Shown here piece by piece: positions 1 through 6,349 of a DNA stretch of 64,000 nt (its first letter is position 1; every line of letters begins with the position of its first letter). The DNA is from PALSA-1353 sp050012375 (GTDB lineage: Bacteria; Planctomycetota; Phycisphaerae; Tepidisphaerales; Tepidisphaeraceae): positions 1 to 64,000 of the forward strand of contig JBEKHH010000016.1 in assembly GCA_050012375.1 (NCBI GenBank), in the 5' to 3' direction. The notes beneath the pieces were generated by a model. The model was not told the origin of the DNA. It saw only the letters and a list, made by a program, of their open reading frames with translations, and searched no databases. Made by a program: the position numbers and the translations under genes.

Positions 1-70
1 AGAACTCATTGGCACATCCTGCACAACTGAAATGAAAATCTTGTCGTAAAAACAAGAAATTGCAGGATAT

Positions 71-162
71 CAACGAAGAGCGCGAAGACAGCCGCGAAGA
101 AATTCCAATTTGGTTTTGCATTTCTTCGTGGTTGTCTTCGTGATCTTCGCGTCTTCGTGGTT
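71..162. repeat. Imperfect inverted repeat rich in CGAAGA units
   Basis: Two arms built from CGAAGA/TCTTCG units face each other (about 71-104 and 119-162) around a short AT-rich centre. It can fold into a long imperfect hairpin and encodes nothing recognisable. The style resembles the inverted repeat at 31078-31240 and suggests a dispersed non-coding repeat family. The rest of 1-354 holds no supportable gene; the last 100 bases are presumably the metG leader, without a clear promoter. Confidence 0.6.
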
Positions 163-354
163 GTTTTCTCTTGATTTGCAGCGCTACCACGCCGATAATG
201 CCTGTATGAACCATCGTTCGATCCGATTGATGGCGATGCGATTGGGATAGCCGCACTTGAGCTTCCGCCCCGAGTGAGTCTATCCCGTGCGCAGCGTCTT
301 CAGTCGAATAGGGCGATGGTTTTTTTGTCGCCTTTCAGTTGAAAGATCTTCCCC

Positions 355-1908
355 ATGAGCGAGACGTTTTACATCACGACGCCGATTTACTATCCCAACG
401 GCGAGCCGCACCTCGGCCACGCCTACACCACCATCGCCACCGATGCCGTGGCCCGCTTCCACCGCCTCAGTGGCCAGCAGACGTTTTTTCTGACCGGCAC
501 GGATGAGCACGGGATCAAAATCGTGAAAACCGCGGCCGCCCAGAATCTCGAGCCTCACGTCCTTGCCGACTCCATGGTCGCGGTCTTCCAGGCATTCTGG
601 AAGGAAATCGGCATCAGCAACGACGATTTTCTGCGCACCACGCAGCCCAGGCACAAATCCTCGGTCCAGGAGATCATCCGCCGCCTGCTGAAGAGCGACG
701 ACATTTACCTCGGCAGCTACGAAGGCTGGTATGACGAGGGGCAGGAGGAATTTGTCTCAGAAACCGACGCCAAGGCCGGCGAATACAAGTCGGCGATCAG
801 CGGCCGGCCCCTGACGCGGTTTTCCGAGAAGAGCTATTTCTTCCGACTCAAAAAATATGTCCCCCGCCTGCTCCAACACATCGAGCAAAACCCCGAGTTC
901 ATCCAGCCGGCCATTCGCCGCAACGAGGTGGTGAGCAAATTGAAGCAGGGCGTGGAGGACCTTTCCATCAGCCGGGCCACGCTCAAATGGGGCATCCCCA
1001 TGCCCAACGATCCCGAGCACGTCGTCTACGTCTGGATCGACGCGCTGAGCAATTACATCACGGCCCTCGGCTACGGCTCGGACGACCAGGGCCTGTTCGA
1101 CAAATTCTGGCCCGCGGACGTGCAACTGATCGGCAAGGAAATTCTCTGGTTCCATACGGTCTATTGGCCGGCGATCCTGTTTTCGCTGAACGTGCCGCTG
1201 CCGAAAAAAGTGTTCGCCCACGGCTGGTGGACCAGCGGCGGAAAGAAAATGAGCAAGTCGATGGGGAATTTCATCGATCTGCAAAGGCTGCGCGAGGTTA
1301 TCGGCACGTATTCGCTGGACGCGCTGCGGTATTATCTTCTGCGCGCCGCCCCGTTCGGCAGCGACCTCGATTGGACCGACGCCGATTTCCTGAAATCCTT
1401 CAACGAGTTGAAAAACGTCGTCGGCAATTGCCTGAACCGCACGATCAAAATGATCGATCGCTACCGCGGCGGCGTTTTGCCGGCGGCCGGCGAATTAGAG
1501 CAGATCGACCGCGATTTGCTGGCCCAGGGCGAAACGCTCCCATCGCAAATCGCCGCGGCCTACGATCGCCTCGAATTGCAGCAATGCGCCGAATTGCCCG
1601 TGCACCTGGCCCGACTCACCAACGGATACATTGACGCGACGGCGCCGTTCAAGCTGGCCAAGGACGCGTCGCAGGCGGCGCGGCTAAACACGGTGCTGAA
1701 CGTCGCGGCGCGGTCGATCCATCGCAGCCTGATCGGTTTGCTCCCGATCCTGCCGACAAAGGCGGCCGAGGGATTGTCGCAGCTCAAGATTGACGTTGCG
1801 GGCAAGACGCTGGATTGGCTTTACGCCAATCCGCCGGCCGCCGGGACGAAATTGGGCGATGCACATCCGCTGTTTCCGAATGTAACGGCACCCGGGTCGG
1901 CGACTTAA
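355..1908 (+). CDS. metG: Methionyl-tRNA synthetase
   Basis: Class I aminoacyl-tRNA synthetase charging tRNA-Met in the cytoplasm. The HIGH-type motif is HLGH at residues 19-22 and the signature KMSKS lies at 298-302. At 517 residues it is the short form: it ends after the anticodon-binding helical domain, with no C-terminal tRNA-binding domain. The connective region (GWYDEGQEEF) lacks zinc-binding cysteines, as in the zinc-less MetG type. The ATG at 355 is the first start and gives the normal family N-terminus; no strong Shine-Dalgarno is visible. The gene stands alone and is followed by a tRNA fragment and accessory genes. Confidence 0.97.
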   Translation: MSETFYITTPIYYPNGEPHLGHAYTTIATDAVARFHRLSGQQTFFLTGTDEHGIKIVKTAAAQNLEPHVLADSMVAVFQAFWKEIGISNDDFLRTTQPRHKSSVQEIIRRLLKSDDIYLGSYEGWYDEGQEEFVSETDAKAGEYKSAISGRPLTRFSEKSYFFRLKKYVPRLLQHIEQNPEFIQPAIRRNEVVSKLKQGVEDLSISRATLKWGIPMPNDPEHVVYVWIDALSNYITALGYGSDDQGLFDKFWPADVQLIGKEILWFHTVYWPAILFSLNVPLPKKVFAHGWWTSGGKKMSKSMGNFIDLQRLREVIGTYSLDALRYYLLRAAPFGSDLDWTDADFLKSFNELKNVVGNCLNRTIKMIDRYRGGVLPAAGELEQIDRDLLAQGETLPSQIAAAYDRLELQQCAELPVHLARLTNGYIDATAPFKLAKDASQAARLNTVLNVAARSIHRSLIGLLPILPTKAAEGLSQLKIDVAGKTLDWLYANPPAAGTKLGDAHPLFPNVTAPGSAT

Positions 1909-1920
1909 GGTCGTTTAACG

Positions 1921-1944
1921 CGGTTCAAATCCCGTCACTCCGAG
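1921..1944 (+). pseudogene. tRNA 3'-end fragment (T-loop plus acceptor half)
   Basis: GGTTCAAATCC is a textbook T-loop entry, and the following bases CCCGT-CACTCCG-A fit positions 61-73 of a tRNA. The implied 5' acceptor strand CGGAGTG is typical of some tRNA-Pro genes, but the isotype is inferred from this alone. No 5' half is present, and upstream bases pair with only the two innermost T-stem positions, so this is not a functional tRNA. Such fragments are commonly left where integrative elements recombine at tRNA 3' ends. Confidence 0.5.
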
Positions 1945-2190
1945 TCGACGGGACAGAAAGCCATTTCTGCGATTTAATATCTCTATCTATTTGTTGGGCA
2001 AGTGCTTACGACGATAAATCGCGTTCGATGAGTTCGCCGAAATTCTCCCGAAAATCAAGACTTACGACGACCAAGCGACGGGATTTGAACTGTCCGCGAA
2101 TCGGACCCTGGAACTCGCTTCGACTTCATGGTGAAACCTGGCGCGGCCAAATTTGTACGTGATCACGGCGCAACGTATCATTGGAGTATC
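1945..2190 (+). other. Intergenic stretch with possible decayed coding sequence
   Basis: Lower GC than its surroundings. One frame (about 2019-2130) reads 38 codons with plausible amino-acid use (for example FDEFAEILPKIKTYDDQ) but opens after a stop without a start. A second frame continues with MVKPGAAKFVRDHGATYHW to a stop at about 2199. Together they look like a gene fragment broken by a frameshift. I do not recognise the family. Confidence 0.25.
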
Positions 2191-2219
2191 AAAACTTGAC
2201 CTCTAGGAGGTACGCGCTC

Positions 2220-3167
2220 GTGTCATCATTTTCCATGACCGTGGAGGAAGTATTTGCGATCAAGGGCCGTGGTACCATTGTGACCGGTCGGATCGCTAGC
2301 GGCACAGTCCGAAGGGGTGATGGGGCCTTACTTGTGCGAAACGGGTTCCGAAAAGCGGTCCAGATCGAACAGATTGAATCTTTCGACAAGTTACTTTTTG
2401 AGGCGAGCGCGGGATCGAATGTGGGGCTGCAACTCCAGGGCATCGAAAAGGCGGAAGTGCGTCCCGGCGACACACTCCAAAGCGATGAAGATGTAAGCGA
2501 GGCGGACGAATTGGCCGCGAAGGCAGCCCCTGCGAGCGCCACAGTGCAAGCCGACAAGGAACGATCCGAGGCCAACGGGAAGATCCCGGTACAACCAAAA
2601 AGGACATCCATAGGCGTGTTTAAGCGACTATTTGGCGGTCGCAAAACACCGTGTCCATCAAACCAAAACCAAACCCCGCAAGGGACAGAAAGATTTCAAC
2701 AGCTGGTTACGCGGCTGGCGAGTAACGACGAATCTGTATTTGACTCTGCTATGACGGAGTCGTGCAAGTATGGGCCTGCGGGGAGTGACTTTGGCATCCG
2801 CGCAATGGAGGATGCTATGCGCCAGCGCGCTGGGCGGCGTGACCTTGACTTTTTGGAGCCAACCCTCGGCAGCTTGACAGTGCGTAGCGTCGACGCGTAT
2901 GCCAACGCTCCCGAGAGGATTCTACAGTTGGCGCAAGAGAGGGCCTTGTTGCGCGATCCCCGACTCTCTCAAGATTTAATTTCTGCATCCTTGGCGTCGC
3001 GCGGCACCGACGTGTTTTGCGGGTTAATCGTTCAAGTGGAGAAGGTCGGCGGCACCGACCAGATGTGCGGTCTTTTGCTGCTTTACAACCACCTGAGTCA
3101 AGCAACGAAGCTGGCCCACGCACGGGGAGCGCGCTCGTGGACCGAGAGCGCGTCTGAGGAGGCCTGA
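2220..3167 (+). CDS. Orphan EF-Tu domain-2-like protein
   Basis: 315 residues. The first 85 or so match the translation-factor beta-barrel domain 2 of EF-Tu: VEEVFAIKGRGTIVTGRI, then GSNVGLQLQGIEKAEVRPGD. There is no GTPase domain: no P-loop, DxxG or NKxD precedes it. Residues 86-130 are a low-complexity linker; the remaining 180 or so residues are unrecognised. The start is taken as GTG 2220 because a strong AGGAGG lies at 2205-2210. A ligand-binding or ribosome-associated role is possible but not shown. Codon use looks less GC-biased than metG or dnaE, consistent with acquisition. It sits just beyond the tRNA fragment. Confidence 0.6.
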   Translation: MSSFSMTVEEVFAIKGRGTIVTGRIASGTVRRGDGALLVRNGFRKAVQIEQIESFDKLLFEASAGSNVGLQLQGIEKAEVRPGDTLQSDEDVSEADELAAKAAPASATVQADKERSEANGKIPVQPKRTSIGVFKRLFGGRKTPCPSNQNQTPQGTERFQQLVTRLASNDESVFDSAMTESCKYGPAGSDFGIRAMEDAMRQRAGRRDLDFLEPTLGSLTVRSVDAYANAPERILQLAQERALLRDPRLSQDLISASLASRGTDVFCGLIVQVEKVGGTDQMCGLLLLYNHLSQATKLAHARGARSWTESASEEA

Positions 3168-3431
3168 TAAAACGGGGGTTCCAAGGGGTCGGGAGTCTTT
3201 GCTGGGGAAGTGCCAGGGATTGGGGACATTCACAATTGTCCGGGGATCTGAATTTCCAACCAGCCAATCCCGTAACAAAAAGTTCTATTGGCGTTCTGTC
3301 ACCCCGAATTGACCGGACAGAATTCGATTGGTCGCGATGCGTCGTCCCATTCACTTGTCATATCCTCCCCGGGCAAGACTTGAAGCATATTTCATTTGAC
3401 CCGCCGGCGCAAAGCCGGTTATTGTTCCGCC

Positions 3432-3650
3432 ATGGACGCGAGCGATTTGATCACCATCGACGTGGATATCCTTGGCGGCACGCCGGTGTTTAAGGGCACG
3501 CGCGTCCCGGTGAAATCGCTGTTCGAATACCTCGAGGATGATTACACGCTCGAGGAGTTCCTCCAGTGCTTTCCGTCGGTGACGCGCGATCTGGCTTGCC
3601 GAGTCCTTGAGCGCTCCGAAGCGGCCCTGGTTCCGCCGAAAGTGGCATGA
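3432..3650 (+). CDS. DUF433-family antitoxin-like protein
   Basis: 72 residues with the DUF433 signature: ITIDVDILGGTPVFKGTRV, then a helical tail including LEEFLQCFPSV. DUF433 proteins are small helix-turn-helix-like partners usually encoded directly before a PIN-like DUF5615 protein, and the pair is regarded as VapBC-like toxin-antitoxin. The ATG at 3432 gives the normal family N-terminus; an upstream in-frame ATG (3396) would add 12 atypical residues. Its stop overlaps the next start by four bases (ATGA), implying translational coupling. Confidence 0.85.
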   Translation: MDASDLITIDVDILGGTPVFKGTRVPVKSLFEYLEDDYTLEEFLQCFPSVTRDLACRVLERSEAALVPPKVA

Positions 3651-3964
3651 ACATCCTGCTCGACGAATGTGTTCCTTGGCCGGTTCATAAAATCTTGATC
3701 GGCCATGAATGCCGTACCGCGCAGCAGCGCCGCTGGGGTGGAATCAAAAACGGGGACCTATTAAAGCGCGCCGAAGGCGAATTTGATCTCTTTATCACCG
3801 CCGATCAGAACATCGAGTATCAGCAAAATCTTTCGGGACGCACGATTCCGATTCTCATGGTTTCCACGAACAAGCTTCGTCGCCTCATGGCCGCCGCTGC
3901 TTTTATACAGGCGGCCGTTGCGGCGATTCAGCCCGGCGAAGTGAAAAGGCTGCGGATTCCCTGA
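3647..3964 (+). CDS. DUF5615 PIN-like toxin candidate
   Basis: 105 residues. The N-terminal MNILLDECVPWPV and the central FDLFITADQNIEYQQN carry the conserved acidic residues of the DUF5615 PIN-like fold, predicted to bind metal and act as a ribonuclease. It overlaps the DUF433 gene by four bases, the standard arrangement of this two-gene module. Both reading frames are intact, so the pair may be active. RNase activity is inferred from the family, not demonstrated here. Confidence 0.85.
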   Translation: MNILLDECVPWPVHKILIGHECRTAQQRRWGGIKNGDLLKRAEGEFDLFITADQNIEYQQNLSGRTIPILMVSTNKLRRLMAAAAFIQAAVAAIQPGEVKRLRIP

Positions 3965-4089
3965 ACTCCAGGTTCTAGGAAGAACTGAAAGGGATTGTGG
4001 ACATCCGTAATTTGTTGGTCAAGGTTCGCGTCTGTCGCCCTTTTGCGAAGTCCCTGTGCCACGCGTGATTCTTCGTCGCGGCTTTCGGA

Positions 4090-4095
4090 TATAAT
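4090..4095 (+). promoter_or_regulatory. Extended -10 box (TATAAT) eight bases from a start codon
   Basis: A perfect TATAAT ends eight bases before ATG 4104, so a transcript starting at the usual distance would be leaderless or nearly so. No -35 hexamer is obvious. Confidence 0.5.
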
Positions 4096-4103
4096 TCGGG
4101 GAC

Positions 4104-4319
4104 ATGGAACTCAAGTCGAAAACCAATCGACGCCTGTACATCCAAACGCTAGGCCGAATGACGCCCGCGCAGCGGCTGGCCAAGGCGATGGAACTCTCCG
4201 AGCTTGGCAAGCGGCTCTTTCTTCACGGCCTTCGGCGGCGGTTTCCAGGCGCCAATGAAAAGCAGATCCTCGCTGAATATCTCCGCCGGACCGCGCGATG
4301 TCACAATCGGAACTACTGA
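4104..4319 (+). CDS. Small conserved protein usually paired with a nucleotidyltransferase
   Basis: 71 residues, basic, with MTPAQRLAKAMELSELGKRL and a C-terminal LRRTARCHNRNY. To my recollection this short family precedes a nucleotidyltransferase-like gene in planctomycetes and other environmental bacteria. That arrangement is seen here: the next gene starts inside its 3' end at 4298 but is cut short. Function is unknown; a toxin-antitoxin-like role with the nucleotidyltransferase is a guess. Confidence 0.6.
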   Translation: MELKSKTNRRLYIQTLGRMTPAQRLAKAMELSELGKRLFLHGLRRRFPGANEKQILAEYLRRTARCHNRNY

Positions 4320-4432
4320 AAAAGGTCGTTGCAGCGCTGGAAGCGACCGGCACGCCATACATGCTGAACCAAATCAACCAAGCTATTTCGGCATTTCCAG
4401 AACGCCAATCTGCGATCGCAGGATCGCATTGA
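4298..4432 (+). pseudogene. Truncated nucleotidyltransferase (5' fragment)
   Basis: From ATG 4298 the frame reads MSQSELLKKVVAALEATGTP then YML, the usual N-terminus of the nucleotidyltransferase that follows the preceding small gene. After about residue 23 the family sequence (expected GS motif and catalytic aspartates) is replaced by unrelated residues, and a stop follows at 4430-4432. The break falls at about 4362-4366, just before the 3' end of a converging gene (4383-4601). A deletion or insertion junction has therefore removed the catalytic part. Confidence 0.6.
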
Positions 4433-4601
4433 CGATCTTCGTCAGATTCGCGGCGGCACGTTTGTCTTTGCCGAGCAGTTTTCCCCGCACGTCATCGTCG
4501 AGGTAAATGGGGACCTGCAATGTTTTGGCTGGCCGGCAGAGCTTGCCTTGGACCGCCTTGGAAAAGTCGTAATGCTTTTTCGTCGCTTTCGCGCCGCTCA
4601 C
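4383..4601 (-). CDS. Ribbon-helix-helix/CopG-like small protein
   Basis: 72 residues: a basic N-terminus with KKHYDFSKAVQGKL, then a strand-like TLQVPIYLDDDVRGKL and a helix-helix segment ending LTKIVNAILRSQIG. This is the layout of short CopG/ribbon-helix-helix DNA-binding proteins often serving as antitoxins. The start is GTG 4601, overlapping the stop of the SRPBCC gene by four bases (GTGA), so it is probably the third gene of that operon. No adjacent toxin is visible. Family assignment is by pattern only. Confidence 0.6.
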   Translation of the reverse strand: MSGAKATKKHYDFSKAVQGKLCRPAKTLQVPIYLDDDVRGKLLGKDKRAAANLTKIVNAILRSQIGVLEMPK

Positions 4602-5539
4602 ATCTTCATCAAATGTTCTCCGAGACGTTCGAGCGTCTGCTTTCCGCCTTCGATTGCGCCGTATTCCTTGACGATCTCGTCGCGCTCCGCCGCCGAGGGG
4701 AAGACCATGCGAATGGTGACTCTCGTCTTGCCGCCGCCGTTCAGTGCGTCGAAAGACCAGGTCGCGTCAAAATGCGCGCCGGGTCCGCCCTTTTTACCGC
4801 CGCCGTGCGAGTAGACGATGCGCTCGGGTTTCACGACCTCCCTGAAAATACTGCTGTTGGGATAATCGGTCCCGTCCGGCCCGTGCATGATGTGCTTCCA
4901 GACGCCGCCCGGCCTTACGTCCATTTCCTGGATCGTGGTGGTGAATCCCCGCGGTCCCCACCAGTGAATAACCTGCTTGGGATCGGTCATCGCGCGCCAA
5001 ACAAGCTCGCGCGGGGCGTCGAAAATGCGCGAAATGACGATCTCGTTGTCAGCAGCGCCGGCCGACGACAAATGTTCCCCCAGGCGCTGCAGGCTTTGCG
5101 TCCATCCCGCTTCCATGCCGGAGAGATAGGCGGCCGCGTACGCGATCATTGCCGTGCCGCGCGTTTTGAGCGTGAGTTTCGTCCCGCCGCCATTCTCGGC
5201 GAAGGTGACGGTGGTGAGACCATCGATGATCGGCTTGCCCTCCTTGTCCACCGCGATATTGGTGAAGACAAGTCGTTCCGGCTCGACGATCTCGCGATAG
5301 ACGCCGCCGCAGGGATATTCCATGCCGTCGGGGGCGCGCATGACGATTCGCCAGGCCCCTCCGATCCTCGCGTCCACTTCGCACACCGGGTTCGTAAAAT
5401 TCTTCGGCCCCCACCAGGCCGCCAGATGCTTTGGATCGATCCACGCCTTGAACACCAGCGCCGGGGGCGCGTCAAACTCGCGGGTGATGACGATCTCCCG
5501 GCTGGGAAGCTCAACGGCGGGCTTATTTCCTTCGGACAT
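4598..5539 (-). CDS. Tandem SRPBCC (AHSA1-like) domain protein
   Basis: 313 residues with two Aha1/START-like SRPBCC domains in tandem. The first (about 10-160) has ITREFDAPPALVFKAWIDP and WWGPKNF; the second (about 165-310) has ISRIFDAPRELVWRAMTDP and WWGPRGF. Each includes the family's PDG segment and ends in a helix with LGEHL. These domains bind hydrophobic ligands or act as stress proteins. The start is ATG 5539, inside the end of the ArsR gene (17-base overlap), giving the common partnership of an ArsR repressor with an SRPBCC gene. Most relatives have a single domain, so the fusion is notable but not unique. Confidence 0.9.
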   Translation of the reverse strand: MSEGNKPAVELPSREIVITREFDAPPALVFKAWIDPKHLAAWWGPKNFTNPVCEVDARIGGAWRIVMRAPDGMEYPCGGVYREIVEPERLVFTNIAVDKEGKPIIDGLTTVTFAENGGGTKLTLKTRGTAMIAYAAAYLSGMEAGWTQSLQRLGEHLSSAGAADNEIVISRIFDAPRELVWRAMTDPKQVIHWWGPRGFTTTIQEMDVRPGGVWKHIMHGPDGTDYPNSSIFREVVKPERIVYSHGGGKKGGPGAHFDATWSFDALNGGGKTRVTIRMVFPSAAERDEIVKEYGAIEGGKQTLERLGEHLMKM

Positions 5540-5873
5540 GTTTTTTCTCCTTGGTTTGCAGTTCTTTGAGATAGTCATCCAGGCGATCGAGGCTCTGTTC
5601 CCAGAACCGGCGGTATTCCTCGAGCCAATCGACGGCTTTCTTCAGCGGTGCGGCCTTGAGCCGGCAGGGCCGCCACTGCGCCTCGCGGCTACGCGCGATC
5701 AGCCCGGCGCGTTCCAGCACCTTGAGATGCTTGGAAATCCCCGGAAGGGTCATTTCAAAGGGTTTCGCCAGTTCGGTCACCGAGGTTTCGCCCTTGGCGA
5801 GCCGCCCAAGGATCGCCCGCCGCGTCGGATCGGCCAGGGCCGCGAAAGTCGTGCTGAGAAGATCGGCTGTCAT
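5523..5873 (-). CDS. ArsR-family transcriptional repressor
   Basis: 116 residues with a winged helix: FAALADPTRRAILGRLAKGE, then TELAKPFEMTLPGISKHLKV as the recognition helix region. The metal-binding cysteine motif of ArsR/SmtB sensors (ELCVCDL) is absent, so this belongs to the non-metal group usually found with SRPBCC genes. It leads an operon with the double-SRPBCC protein and the small RHH-like gene. A promoter and overlapping palindromes lie just upstream (5890-5937), consistent with autoregulation. Confidence 0.92.
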   Translation of the reverse strand: MTADLLSTTFAALADPTRRAILGRLAKGETSVTELAKPFEMTLPGISKHLKVLERAGLIARSREAQWRPCRLKAAPLKKAVDWLEEYRRFWEQSLDRLDDYLKELQTKEKKHVRRK

Positions 5874-5889
5874 CCGTATTGCACCGAAC

Positions 5890-5910
5890 GGTTAATTAAC
5901 CATAAGGTAA
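5890..5910. promoter_or_regulatory. Palindromic operator of the ArsR operon
   Basis: GGTTAATTAACC (5890-5901) is a perfect 12-bp palindrome. Overlapping it, TTAACCATAAGGTAA is a second near-palindrome. Both lie across the predicted transcription start and -10 end of the ArsR promoter, the expected place for a repressor site. Confidence 0.6.
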
Positions 5911-5937
5911 AATAGTATCTCAGTCCGCAGTTGTCAA
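5909..5937 (-). promoter_or_regulatory. Sigma-70-type promoter of the ArsR operon
   Basis: On the minus strand TTGACA (5937-5932) is followed after 17 bases by TATTTT (5914-5909). Transcription would start near 5902, about 30 bases before ATG 5873. Confidence 0.6.
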
Positions 5938-6081
5938 TTGATTTCTGGTTTTATTTGTTTCGCTGGAAACCGACCTTTGCAGTTCGGCTTTCAAGCATGA
6001 CCTCGGTCGAGCTTGAATCGACTCCGCCAGGGTCTGAAATCGGATGGTGGAAGGAATATCTGGATAGTGCCGAAGTCAGGA

Positions 6082-6087
6082 TATAAT
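6082..6087 (+). promoter_or_regulatory. -10 box seven bases from a start codon
   Basis: TATAAT ends seven bases before ATG 6095, in the context GGATATAATC, which is nearly the same as at 4088-4096. A leaderless or very short leader is implied. Confidence 0.5.
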
Positions 6088-6094
6088 CATCTTC

Positions 6095-6325
6095 ATGACG
6101 CCCGATCAATTCAGGCAGCTTCTGGTGCAGAATCCATTCGTGCCCCTTCGGCTCCATCTGAACAGCGGCGAGGTCGTCGAGATCGGCGATCCCGGCTGCG
6201 TTTTGATTTTCGGCGCGACGCTGCAGGTTTTCACGATCAAGAGAGGCAGGGCGCCCATCCTCGAAGATAACCGATACATCCCCTTGCGAAGCATTGCCCA
6301 GGTCGAGCAGACAACGGCAGCCTGA
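6095..6325 (+). CDS. Small conserved hypothetical protein
   Basis: 76 residues beginning MTPDQFRQLLVQNPFVPLRL, then a strand-rich segment with SGEVVEIGDPGCVL and a C-terminal IPLRSIAQVEQ. It resembles a short family common in planctomycete genomes, often in many copies, whose function is unknown. No signal peptide or membrane segment. It stands alone between the ArsR operon and the convergent dnaE gene. Confidence 0.6.
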   Translation: MTPDQFRQLLVQNPFVPLRLHLNSGEVVEIGDPGCVLIFGATLQVFTIKRGRAPILEDNRYIPLRSIAQVEQTTAA

Positions 6326-6349
6326 ATGTCGGTTTGATTATTCTGTCCG

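Noticed and set aside
1921..1944. A complete tRNA gene
   Set aside because: Only the T-loop and acceptor 3' half are present; no anticodon or D arm lies upstream, and the T-stem pairs at only two positions.
4383..4601. Small gene as antitoxin of a hidden toxin
   Set aside because: No toxin-like frame is adjacent; its overlap with the SRPBCC gene suggests simple operon membership.
4520..5569. Long plus-strand frame opposite the SRPBCC gene
   Set aside because: The minus strand encodes two unmistakable SRPBCC domains; the opposite frame has no motif and no ribosome site.
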